Assembly (NCBI RefSeq): GCF_045032955.1
Contig: NZ_JBJFZU010000004.1
Span: 1-64,000, forward strand
Source of the DNA: Ornithinicoccus sp045032955
GTDB lineage: Bacteria > Actinomycetota > Actinomycetes > Actinomycetales > Dermatophilaceae
Length of the DNA stretch: 64,000 nucleotides
Reading direction: 5' to 3'
Shown here: piece after piece, positions 25,279 through 33,289 of the stretch
Layout of the letters: each line of letters begins with the position of its first letter
How positions within the stretch are numbered: position 1 is the stretch's first letter
Made by a program: the position numbers and the translations under genes
The notes under the pieces: model-generated
Seen by the model: the letters and a program-made list of their open reading frames with translations, nothing else
Told to the model about the DNA's origin: nothing
The model's database searches: none

Positions 25279-26495
25279 GCGACATCACCCACGTCACCGC
25301 GGCCGAGCAGACCGCGGACCCGCACGTCCTGCGCCCCGAGCACGAGGAGCGGATGGCCCGCCTGCAGGTCGCCCTGCAGGACGCCGACCACGACGCCACC
25401 ATCGTCACCGACCCCGCCAACCTCTACTACCTGACCGGCTACAACGCCTGGTCCTTCTACATGCCGCAGGCCCTGCTGGTCCCCGCGTCCGGCCTTGCGC
25501 ACCTGGTGCTGCGCGCGATGGACGCCCGCGGCGGGCAGCACAGCGCCACGCTGCCGGAGGCGCAGATCCACGGCTACCCCGAGCACTACGTGCACCGCAC
25601 CGACATCCACCCCTGGGAGTGGATCGCCGAGCGGGGCCGCGAGCTCGGGGTGCTGCCCGCCGGTCCCGGCCGGGTCACCGCCGAGCTGGACGCGCACTAC
25701 TTCACCCCGCGCGGCTTCCTGGCCCTGGGCCGCACCCTGCCGCAGCTGCAGCTGCTGGACAGCCAGGAGCTGGTGAACTGGATGCGGGTGGTCAAGTCCG
25801 ACACCGAGATCGCGCTGATGCGGGCCGCCGGGCAGGTGACCCGTCAGGCGATGCGGGCCGCGATCGACGCCTTGCAGGAGGGCCGCCGCCAGTGCGACGT
25901 GGTCTCCGACATCCAGTGCGCCCAGTCCAAGGGCACTCCCTCGCTGGGCGGCGACTACCCCGCGATCGTGCCGATGCTGCCCACCGGTTCCACCGCGGGC
26001 ACCCCGCACCTGACCTGGTGCGAGGACACCCTGCGACGGGGCGAGGCGACCACCATCGAGCTCGCCGGCGTGCACCGCCGCTACCACGTGCCGTTGGCCC
26101 GCACGGTCAGCCTGGGCCCTCCGCCACCGCGGTTGGCGCGGACCGCGGAGGCCACCGGGCTGGCGCTGGAGAAGGCGCTCGCCGCGATGCGCCCGGGCAG
26201 CACGCCCGCCCTCGTGCACCGGGCCTTCACGCAGGAGCTGTCCCGGCACGGGCTGCACAAGGACTCCCGCATCGGCTACTCCATCGGCATCGGCTACCCG
26301 CCCGACTGGGGGGAGCGCACCGTCAGCCTCCGCAGCGAGGACGACACCCCCCTTCGGCCCGGTATGTGCTTCCACATGATCCTCGGGATGTGGATGGACG
26401 ACTGGGGCTACGAGACCTCGGAGTCGGTCCTGGTGACCGACGACGGACCGGAACTGCTCGCACCCTTCGACCAAGGACTGGTGATCCACCCATGA
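25275..26495 (+). CDS. M24-family hydrolase, ectoine-hydrolase (DoeA/EutD)-like
   Basis: A 406-residue pita-bread-fold protein. LTGYNAWSFYMPQ (residues 53-65) and IGYSIGIGYPPDWGERT closely recall DoeA/EutD, which opens the ring of ectoine to N-acetyl-diaminobutyrate. The five metal ligands of true M24 peptidases are mostly missing: the usual D-x-G is IELAG (E262), the T-R-T segment reads RYHVPLARTV without Asp, and the ligand His is absent from SIGIGYPP. A metal-free hydrolase, as described for EutD as I recall, fits. Starts at ATG 25275 overlapping the racemase stop. Creatinase-like or prolidase-like activity is less likely. Confidence 0.75.
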   Translation: MSDITHVTAAEQTADPHVLRPEHEERMARLQVALQDADHDATIVTDPANLYYLTGYNAWSFYMPQALLVPASGLAHLVLRAMDARGGQHSATLPEAQIHGYPEHYVHRTDIHPWEWIAERGRELGVLPAGPGRVTAELDAHYFTPRGFLALGRTLPQLQLLDSQELVNWMRVVKSDTEIALMRAAGQVTRQAMRAAIDALQEGRRQCDVVSDIQCAQSKGTPSLGGDYPAIVPMLPTGSTAGTPHLTWCEDTLRRGEATTIELAGVHRRYHVPLARTVSLGPPPPRLARTAEATGLALEKALAAMRPGSTPALVHRAFTQELSRHGLHKDSRIGYSIGIGYPPDWGERTVSLRSEDDTPLRPGMCFHMILGMWMDDWGYETSESVLVTDDGPELLAPFDQGLVIHP

Positions 26496-27682
26496 CGACG
26501 TCCCTCCCGCTCGCCGCCCGAGCCGACCTGCTGGTCGGGTCGGTGATCGACTCCAGCACCTCGCTGCTGGCCCAGCAGAGCCACGACATCGTGCGCTTCG
26601 CGATGGGCAGCCCGGCTGCCGAGGCCATCCCCTGGGAGCTCCTGCAGGAGGTCGGCCGCAGCGGGCTGGGCTCCTCGTCCGCCTTCGACTACGCCGCCAC
26701 CGAGGGTGAGCCGGACCTGCGGGCGGCCCTGCTCGAGATGCTCGAGGGCACCACGGACCGGACCACCGACGACCGGCTCACCATCACATCGGGCGGGATG
26801 CAGGGGCTCGACCTGGCGGCCAAGCTCTTCATCGACCCGGGTGACCTGGTCACCGTCGAGTCGCCCACCTACACCAACGGCAGCGCCACCGCCCTCGCGT
26901 ACCAGGCCGAGCTGGCCGAGATCGAGGTGGACGCCGAGGGGATGTCCATCGACGCCCTGCGGGCGGCGGTGGACCGGGCCGGGCGCACCCCCAAGCTCAT
27001 CTACACGGTGCCGACCTTCCAGAACCCCTCGGGCACGTCGATGTCGCTGGCCCGCCGCACGGAGCTGCTGGAGCTGGCCCGGTCCTGGGGAAGCGTGGTG
27101 CTGGACGACGACCCCTACGGCATGCTCCGGTTCGCCGGTGCGGACGTACCCAGCCTGCACGAGCTCGCCGACGGGGACCCGTTGGTCTTCTCGGTGCGGA
27201 CCTTCTCCAAGATCATCGCGCCCGGGCTGCGGCTGGGCTGGGTCGACGCCGACCCCTCGCTGCAGACCCTGCTCATCAACGCCAAGCAGTCGATGGACAC
27301 CTGCGCGAACCTGCCCGCCCAGCGGCTGGTCGCCGGCTTCCTGCAGCGGGGCTACCTGAAGGACCACCTGGCCACCCAGCGGACCGAGTACCGGCGGCGC
27401 AAGGAGGCCATGCAGGCCGCCCTCGCCGAGCACTTCACCGGCCGGGCCACCTGGACCGACCCCGAGGGGGGCTTCTTCCTCTGGGTGTCCTTCGGGGACG
27501 AGGTGGACACCGAGGAGCTGTTCGCCCGGGCGCTCGCCGCCGGGGTGGCCTACATCCCCGGCAACGCGTTCTCCCCCGGGCGCCGGTTCCCCCACGACCT
27601 GCGCCTGTGCTTCGCCTCGACGCCGACGGACCGGATCCACGAGGGCGTCGCCCGGCTGGCCGGCGCGATCGACCAGGGCTGA
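26492..27682 (+). CDS. PLP-dependent aminotransferase class I/II (LysN/2-aminoadipate-like)
   Basis: A 396-residue fold-type I aminotransferase. The cofactor lysine is in RTFSKIIAPGLRLGW, the cofactor phosphate loop in TSGGMQGLDLAAK, and PTFQNPSGTSMSLARR is the conserved N-P-x-G segment. This subgroup includes 2-aminoadipate and LysN-type transaminases and the catalytic domain of MocR regulators; no DNA-binding domain is present. ATG 26492 overlaps the M24 stop by four bases. It most likely transaminates an amino acid intermediate released by the M24/M20 hydrolases. Confidence 0.87.
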   Translation: MTTSLPLAARADLLVGSVIDSSTSLLAQQSHDIVRFAMGSPAAEAIPWELLQEVGRSGLGSSSAFDYAATEGEPDLRAALLEMLEGTTDRTTDDRLTITSGGMQGLDLAAKLFIDPGDLVTVESPTYTNGSATALAYQAELAEIEVDAEGMSIDALRAAVDRAGRTPKLIYTVPTFQNPSGTSMSLARRTELLELARSWGSVVLDDDPYGMLRFAGADVPSLHELADGDPLVFSVRTFSKIIAPGLRLGWVDADPSLQTLLINAKQSMDTCANLPAQRLVAGFLQRGYLKDHLATQRTEYRRRKEAMQAALAEHFTGRATWTDPEGGFFLWVSFGDEVDTEELFARALAAGVAYIPGNAFSPGRRFPHDLRLCFASTPTDRIHEGVARLAGAIDQG

Positions 27683-27686
27683 CCCG

Positions 27687-28889
27687 GTGACCGGCGGCGG
27701 ATCGCTCACCGACGAGGAGCACAGGGTCCTGGACCGCATCGGCGCAGACCGCCTGGTCCCGCTGGTCCAGTCCCTGGTGCGCGCGCCGGGCGCCAACCCT
27801 CCCGGTGAGGAGGAGGCGACGGCGCGGGCGCTGGTCGAGGCCGCGACCGGGCTCGGGCTCGCCGCCGACAGCGAGGAGATCGCGCCGGGGCGTCCCAACG
27901 TCCGGGTGACGGCGCCCGGCGGCGAAGGTCCCGGGCTGCTCTTCCTCGGGCATACCGACGTGGTCCCTGCCGGACCGGCCGCCGACTGGAGCGTCGACCC
28001 CTACGCCGCCGAGCTGGTCGACGGCCGCGTCGTCGGCCGCGGCTCGGCGGACATGCTGGGTGGGCTCGGCGCGGTGCTGATGGCGATGGCGGCGGTCCGG
28101 GAGGCCGGGGTGGCGCTGCGCGGCCCCGTCCTGCTGGACGCCGTCTGCGACGAGGAGCAGAACGGGATCGGCATCCGGGCCCTGGTGGACCGGCCCCCTC
28201 CCCCGCTGCTCGGGTGCGTGGTGGCCGAGCCGACCGACCTGGCGACGGTGGTGGCGGCGCGGGGCGCCAGCTACCTGCGGATCGAGGTGCACGGGGTCGC
28301 CGCGCACGCCGGGCACCCGCAGGACGGTCGCAACGCCATCAGCGGCGCCGCCCTGGTGGTCGCCGACCTGGACAGGTGGCACACCGAGCTCGCCGCCCGG
28401 GCGCACCCGCTCATCGGTCCGCCCACCGTCAACGTCGGCACCATCGGCGGCGGCACGTCCGGCTCGACCGTGCCCGACCTGTGCCGGATCGAGGTGGACC
28501 GCCGGCTGATGCCCGGCGAGTCGATCGCGTCGGTGCTGCGGACCGTGGGTGCCCGGATCGAGGCCCTGGACCTCGGGTCCCGGGGCCTGACCTGGAGCGT
28601 GACGTCGCCGATGGACATGCCCGGCTTCGAGACCCCACCGGACGAGCAGCTCGTCCTGGCGGCGGACGACGCGATGGCCCGGGCCGGCCGTGGCGCCGCC
28701 CCGGTCCAGGGCTGGACCGCTGCCTGCGACGGAGGTTTCGTCGCCGCCCGGTGGGGGGTGCCGGTGATCGTGCAGGGACCGGGCTCGGTGCAGGAGCAGG
28801 CGCACCGTCCGGATGAGTCGGTCGCGGTCGGTGAGCTGCTCACCGCCGCCCGCGGGTATGCCCTGACGATGCTGCGGCTGCTCAGCTGA
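27687..28889 (+). CDS. M20-family metallo-deacylase (ArgE/DapE-like)
   Basis: A 400-residue zinc deacylase. Metal ligands are recognisable: His in LGHTDVVPAG, Asp in RGSADMLGGLG, Glu pair in DEEQNG, Glu in VAEPTD and the last His in QEQAHRPDE. The dimerisation domain contains HAGHPQDGRNAI. The family removes acyl groups from amino acids (N-acetylornithine, N-succinyl-diaminopimelate). Following the ectoine-hydrolase-like gene it could take the place of DoeB, deacetylating the ring-opened product; DoeB itself belongs to a different family. GTG 27687, four bases after the aminotransferase stop. Confidence 0.87.
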   Translation: MTGGGSLTDEEHRVLDRIGADRLVPLVQSLVRAPGANPPGEEEATARALVEAATGLGLAADSEEIAPGRPNVRVTAPGGEGPGLLFLGHTDVVPAGPAADWSVDPYAAELVDGRVVGRGSADMLGGLGAVLMAMAAVREAGVALRGPVLLDAVCDEEQNGIGIRALVDRPPPPLLGCVVAEPTDLATVVAARGASYLRIEVHGVAAHAGHPQDGRNAISGAALVVADLDRWHTELAARAHPLIGPPTVNVGTIGGGTSGSTVPDLCRIEVDRRLMPGESIASVLRTVGARIEALDLGSRGLTWSVTSPMDMPGFETPPDEQLVLAADDAMARAGRGAAPVQGWTAACDGGFVAARWGVPVIVQGPGSVQEQAHRPDESVAVGELLTAARGYALTMLRLLS

Positions 28890-28890
28890 G

Positions 28891-31758
28891 TCAGCGCCGC
28901 TCGACGGTCTCCGCGAGCAGCTCGGCGAGGTGCCGGCCCCGGCGCGGGGTGAGGGAGCCGATCTGGGTCCGGCAGGAGAAGCCGTCCGAGACGATCTCGG
29001 TGGCCTCCGGGGCCGCGCGCACGGCCGGGGCGAGCACCCGCTCGCCGATCTGGGCGGAGATCTCCTCGTGCCCTGCCTCGAAGCCGAAGTTGCCGGCCAG
29101 GCCGCAGCACCCGGAGTCCGGGATCTGCGCGCTGATGCCGGCGCGTCGCATCACCTCACGGTCCGCGTCGAAGCCCATCACCGCGTGCTGGTGACAGTGC
29201 ACCTGCACCAGGGCCTCCCGGTCCTGGGGACGGGGCTGCCAGTCCGGGGCCTCGAGCAGCGCCTCGGCCAGCGTCTTCACCTGGGTCTTGGCCAGGGCTG
29301 CCCGTTCGTCGCCGGCCAGCAGCTCGACCGCCTCGTGCCGGAAGAGTGCCGTGCAGCTGGGCTCCAGCCCGACCACGGTCGCTCCCGCGCGCAGGGCCGG
29401 CTCGATGACGTCCAGGGAACGTCGGAGCACGGTCGCGGCCACGCCGAGCTGCCCGGTGGAGACCCAGGTGAGGCCGCAGCAGACCTGGCCGGCGGGCAGG
29501 TGCACCTCGTAGCCGGCGTCCTCCAGCACCGCCACCGCCGCCTTGCCCACCTCCGGGGAGAGGTAGGTGGTGAAGGTGTCCGGCCAGAGCAGGATCCTGG
29601 TCCGCCCCTGCCCGCGGGCGGGCGTGTGCTCGCGGTGGAACCACGAGGTGAACGACTGCGGGGCGAACTCGGGGATGTCCCGGCTCTGCGCCACCCCGCC
29701 CGCACGCTTCAGGGGTCCGGCCAGGCGGGAACTGCTCACCCGGTTGGTGAGGCCGGGGGCGAGGCCGGCGACCCGGGCCAGCGCCGGGAGCCATCCCATC
29801 GTCCAGTGCGACCGGGGACGCCGCCAGGGCCGGCCCCGGTAGTGCTGGTGGGTGAACTCCGCCTTGTAGGTCGCCATGTCGACGTTCACCGGGCAGTCGC
29901 CGAGGCAGCCCTTGCAAGACAGGCACAGGTCGAGCGCGTCCCGGACCTCCTCGGCGCGCCAGCCGTCGGTGATGACGTCGCCCTCCATCATCTCGAACAG
30001 CACCCGGGCCCGGCCCCGGGTGGAGTGGGTCTCCTCCCGGGTGACCTGGTAGCTCGGGCACATCACCCCGCCGGAGCTCTGGACGCACTTGCCCACCCCC
30101 ACGCAGCGCCGCTGCGCCTGGGCGAAGCTGCCGGCGTCCTGCGCGAAGGCGAGCCGGGTGCGGCCCCCGAAGTGCTGCGCCTGGCCCTGCTGACGCAGGT
30201 TGTCCACCACGTCGGGCGGGTCGACGATCACCCGGGGGTTGAGCCTCCGCTCGGGGTCCCACAGGTCCTTCACCCGGGTGAACAGGTCGGTCGCGTCGGC
30301 GCCGTACATCCGCTCCAGCAGGCCGCCCCGGGCCCGGCCGTCACCGTGCTCGCCGGAGACCGACCCGCCGAGGGAGACGACGAGGTCGGTGGCCTGCTCC
30401 ACGAAGGAGCGGTAGCTGCGGGCACCGGGCTCGCTGAGCAGGTCGAAGTCGATCCGCATGTGCATGCAGCCCTCACCGAAGTGCCCGTAGGAGGCACCGG
30501 AGTAGCCGTACCGGCCCATCAGCTCGTCCAGCCCGGTGAGGTAGTCGCCCAGCCGGTCGGGCGGCACCGCCGCGTCCTCCCAGCCGGCCCAGGCCTCGGC
30601 ACCGTCGGCGCGCCGGGTGGCCAGGCCGGTGCCGTCCCGCCGGCACCGCCAGAGCACCCCCTGGGCGGACGGGTCGGTCACGACGGAGGCGGTGGCGCCC
30701 GGGATGGTGTCGCGCACCTCCTGGGCGATGTCGGCGGCGGCGGACCGCGCCCCGGCCTCGTCGTCCGCGCCGACCTCGACCAGCAGCCACATCTGACCCG
30801 GCGGCAGGCCGGCCGCGGTGGCGGCGCGGCGGGTGTCCGCGGGCAGCCGCTCCACCAGGGTCGCGTTGATGGACTCCATCGTGAGCGGACCGTGCGGGAG
30901 CACGGTCGGGACGCTGCGGGCGGCGGACACGGCGTCCGGGAAGCCGAGCGCCAGCAGGACCACCGCCCGCGGCAGGGTGGCCAGCGAGACGGTCGCCTCC
31001 AGCGTGGTCGCCAGGGTGCCCTCGCTGCCGCAGAGCAGCCGGGCCAGGTCGACCCCGCGCTCGGGCAGCAGGTGCTGCAGGGCATACCCGGAGATCTGCC
31101 GGGAGAAGGTGCCGAACCGGCGCCGGATCAGCATCGCCTCCTCCTCCCCCAGGCTGGCCAGAGCCCGGTGCAGGTCGGCGATCGCGGGGTCCGGGGGGCC
31201 GGCCGGCGAGGTGTCGGTGACGGCCTGCACCCGGGCCTGCCGTCCGTCGGCGGTGACGACCCGCAGCGCGCGCACGTTGTCCCCGGTGGTGCCCCAGGCC
31301 ACCGAGTGGGCACCGCACGCGTTGTTCGCGATCATCCCGCCGAGGGTGCACCGGCTCGCCGAGGACGGGTCCGCACCGAACGTCAGCCCGTGCGGGCGGG
31401 CCGCGGCCACCAGGTCGGTCAGCACCACCCCCGGCTGCACGGTCGCGGTGGCGGCGACCGGGTCGATGTCGACGATCCGGTCCAGGTACCGGGACACGTC
31501 GACGACGACCCCGCCGAGGGCGTTGCCGGCCATCGAGGTGCCCGCCCCGCGCATCGCGACCGGTGCCCCGGCAACGCGGGCCAGGTCCAGCGTCACCAGC
31601 AGGTCCGCCTCGTCCCGGGGCAGCACGACCAGGTCCGGGACCACGCGGTAGTTCGAGGCGTCGGTGGCGTACATCGCCCTGCTCAGGGTGTCGTCGCGCA
31701 CCTCGCCCCGCAGCTCGGTGGAGAGATCGCGCACCAGCCGTGCCACGTCATAGGTCAT
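28891..31758 (-). CDS. FAD-linked oxidase fused to Fe-S/CCG subunit (D-2-hydroxyacid dehydrogenase type)
   Basis: A 955-residue fusion. Residues about 35-230 bind FAD (VAMRGAGTSMAGNALGG, ADPSSASRCTLGG), followed by the GlcD-type C-domain with GEGCMHMRIDF and VSGEHGDGRARGG. From about 570 there are ferredoxin-like cysteines (CVGVGKCVQSSGGVMCPSY and CLSCKGCLGDCP) and then the CCG domains (GQVCCGLTW, SGCCGLAGNFGF). It oxidises a 2-hydroxy acid such as D-lactate, glycolate or 2-hydroxyglutarate into the respiratory chain. ATG 31758 follows a good GGAGGAGC site. Controlled by operator site 2. It meets the M20 gene with one base between stops. Confidence 0.9.
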   Translation of the reverse strand: MTYDVARLVRDLSTELRGEVRDDTLSRAMYATDASNYRVVPDLVVLPRDEADLLVTLDLARVAGAPVAMRGAGTSMAGNALGGVVVDVSRYLDRIVDIDPVAATATVQPGVVLTDLVAAARPHGLTFGADPSSASRCTLGGMIANNACGAHSVAWGTTGDNVRALRVVTADGRQARVQAVTDTSPAGPPDPAIADLHRALASLGEEEAMLIRRRFGTFSRQISGYALQHLLPERGVDLARLLCGSEGTLATTLEATVSLATLPRAVVLLALGFPDAVSAARSVPTVLPHGPLTMESINATLVERLPADTRRAATAAGLPPGQMWLLVEVGADDEAGARSAAADIAQEVRDTIPGATASVVTDPSAQGVLWRCRRDGTGLATRRADGAEAWAGWEDAAVPPDRLGDYLTGLDELMGRYGYSGASYGHFGEGCMHMRIDFDLLSEPGARSYRSFVEQATDLVVSLGGSVSGEHGDGRARGGLLERMYGADATDLFTRVKDLWDPERRLNPRVIVDPPDVVDNLRQQGQAQHFGGRTRLAFAQDAGSFAQAQRRCVGVGKCVQSSGGVMCPSYQVTREETHSTRGRARVLFEMMEGDVITDGWRAEEVRDALDLCLSCKGCLGDCPVNVDMATYKAEFTHQHYRGRPWRRPRSHWTMGWLPALARVAGLAPGLTNRVSSSRLAGPLKRAGGVAQSRDIPEFAPQSFTSWFHREHTPARGQGRTRILLWPDTFTTYLSPEVGKAAVAVLEDAGYEVHLPAGQVCCGLTWVSTGQLGVAATVLRRSLDVIEPALRAGATVVGLEPSCTALFRHEAVELLAGDERAALAKTQVKTLAEALLEAPDWQPRPQDREALVQVHCHQHAVMGFDADREVMRRAGISAQIPDSGCCGLAGNFGFEAGHEEISAQIGERVLAPAVRAAPEATEIVSDGFSCRTQIGSLTPRRGRHLAELLAETVERR

Positions 31759-31778
31759 GCGTGCTCCTCCGCTCGATG

Positions 31779-31790
31779 ATTGTCTACAAT
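31779..31790. promoter_or_regulatory. GntR-type operator, site 2 (divergent promoter)
   Basis: Perfect ATTGT-CT-ACAAT palindrome, 20 bases upstream of the FAD/Fe-S oxidase start and 51 bases upstream of the second racemase-like gene on the other strand. Same core as sites 1, 3 and 4; probable binding site of the FCD-type GntR encoded just downstream (32576-33289). Confidence 0.8.
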
Positions 31791-31841
31791 TCAACCACCC
31801 GGGTCTGACAGGACGACGGGCGGCAGAACGCGGAGGGACGC

Positions 31842-32579
31842 ATGAGCGCCATCGGGATCCTCTACCCCGGGCACAGCGCCGAGGACGACTACCCGGCCCT
31901 GGAGTCCCGCCTGCGCGCGGAGGGCCACGACATCGCCCTGCCGGTGGTGCACACCAGCGTCGGCGAGGACGCGCACCGCGTCGACGCGCTGCTCGACCTG
32001 GGCAGCGGGGACCGCCTCGCCGAGGGGGCCGACCGGCTGCTGGCGCAGGCACCCGGGGTGGACGCGGTGGTCTGGGCCTGCACCTCGGGCAGCTTCGTCT
32101 TCGTCTGGGACGGCGCCCATGAGCAGGTCGAGGCGCTCGCCCGCCGCACCGGGCGGCCCGCCACCTCGACCTCGTTGGCCTTCGTGCACGCGTGCCGGAC
32201 GCTGGGCGTGTCCCGGGTGGCCGTCGCCGCCTCCTACCCCCGGGACGTGGCGCAGGCCTTCGTGTCGCTGCTGGCCCGAGCCGGGATCGAGGTCAGCGCT
32301 CTGGGCAGCCACGAGATCGTCACCGCGGCCGAGGTCGGCACCCTCGGCCGGGACCGGGTCCGCGAGCTGGTCGCCGGCGTCGACGCCTCGGGCGCCGAGG
32401 CGGTCCTGGTGCCGGACACCGCGATGCACACCCTGGGCCAGGTGGCGCAGCTGGAGGACGAGCTGGGCACGGTGGTGCTCACCGCCAACCAGGTGAGCGT
32501 GCACCACGGCCTGGCGCTGGTCGGGCCGGTGCCGACGCTGCCGTGGCTGGGCACCCTCTTCGCCGGGGGGACGTGGTGA
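31842..32579 (+). CDS. Asp/Glu racemase-superfamily protein lacking the second cysteine
   Basis: A 245-residue member of the aspartate/glutamate racemase superfamily. The first catalytic cysteine is present (WACTSGSF, C80), but where the paralogue at 24460 has VSCTN this one reads VPDTAMHTL (D192). Single-cysteine members include arylmalonate decarboxylase, which decarboxylates rather than isomerises, so a decarboxylase or altered isomerase role is possible. ATG 31842 follows GGAGGG. It is translationally coupled (GTGA) to the GntR gene. Roughly the family's normal length. Confidence 0.78.
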   Translation: MSAIGILYPGHSAEDDYPALESRLRAEGHDIALPVVHTSVGEDAHRVDALLDLGSGDRLAEGADRLLAQAPGVDAVVWACTSGSFVFVWDGAHEQVEALARRTGRPATSTSLAFVHACRTLGVSRVAVAASYPRDVAQAFVSLLARAGIEVSALGSHEIVTAAEVGTLGRDRVRELVAGVDASGAEAVLVPDTAMHTLGQVAQLEDELGTVVLTANQVSVHHGLALVGPVPTLPWLGTLFAGGTW

Positions 32580-33289
32580 CGACCAGCGTCCGGGACGGCC
32601 GTGAGAGCGTCCCGCTGCGCCCGCTGGAGCGCGAGTCCACCCCCAGCATGGTGGCGGCGCGGATCCGGGAGGCCATCGCGCAGGGGGACATCCCGGCGGG
32701 CAGCCAGCTCGGCGAGGTCGAGTATGCCGCGCGGCTCGGGGTCAGCAGGGGGCCGCTGCGGGAGGGCCTGCAGCGGCTGACCCAGGAGGGACTACTCGTC
32801 TCGCACCGCAACCGTGGGCTCTTCGTCATCGAGTTGACCGACGAGCGGGTCCGGGACCTCTACCTGGCCCGGGGAGCCGTCGAACGTGCCGCGGCGGCCC
32901 GGGTGCACGAGACCGGCCCGGCGGCGGCCTGCGCGGCCCTGCTCGGCGTGGTCGACGAGATGGACCGGGCCGCGGACGACGTGCGGGCGGTCAGCATGGC
33001 CGACATCCGGTTCCACCAGGTGCTGGTGCAGCAGGCCGACAGCGCCCAGCTGTCCCGGATCCACGAGACGCTGCTCACCGAGACCCGGATGTGCATCCAC
33101 CGGATGGAGCCGACCTACGCCTGCGCCGAGGCGAGAGTGGGCGAGCACCGCCAGATCGCGCTGGCCCTGGGGGCCGGGGACCTGCTCGCCACCGACCGGC
33201 TGCTGACGACGCACATGCGTGATGCCGTCCAGCGGTTGACCGGGTCCCCGGCGGGCTCGACCGGGGCGCCGCCTCAGCCGTCTCCCTGA
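32576..33289 (+). CDS. GntR/FCD-family transcriptional regulator of the island
   Basis: A 237-residue regulator: GntR winged helix at residues about 25-85 (VAARIREAIAQGDIPAGSQL, ARLGVSRGPLREGLQRLTQ, HRNRGLFVIEL) and an all-helical FCD ligand-binding domain with metal-site histidines in DIRFHQVLV, the EHRQIALAL helix and the late THMRDA. It starts at GTG 32576 overlapping the racemase stop and overlaps the convergent dehydrogenase by 16 bases. The four TTGT-NN-ACAA palindromes in the surrounding promoters are its likely binding sites. Its ligand would be the substrate or an intermediate, an organic acid or amino acid. Confidence 0.92.
   Translation: MTTSVRDGRESVPLRPLERESTPSMVAARIREAIAQGDIPAGSQLGEVEYAARLGVSRGPLREGLQRLTQEGLLVSHRNRGLFVIELTDERVRDLYLARGAVERAAAARVHETGPAAACAALLGVVDEMDRAADDVRAVSMADIRFHQVLVQQADSAQLSRIHETLLTETRMCIHRMEPTYACAEARVGEHRQIALALGAGDLLATDRLLTTHMRDAVQRLTGSPAGSTGAPPQPSP

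Noticed and set aside
28930..31779. A 949-codon open frame on the plus strand
   Set aside because: Antisense to the FAD/Fe-S oxidase with its many conserved cysteine motifs; no family features of its own.
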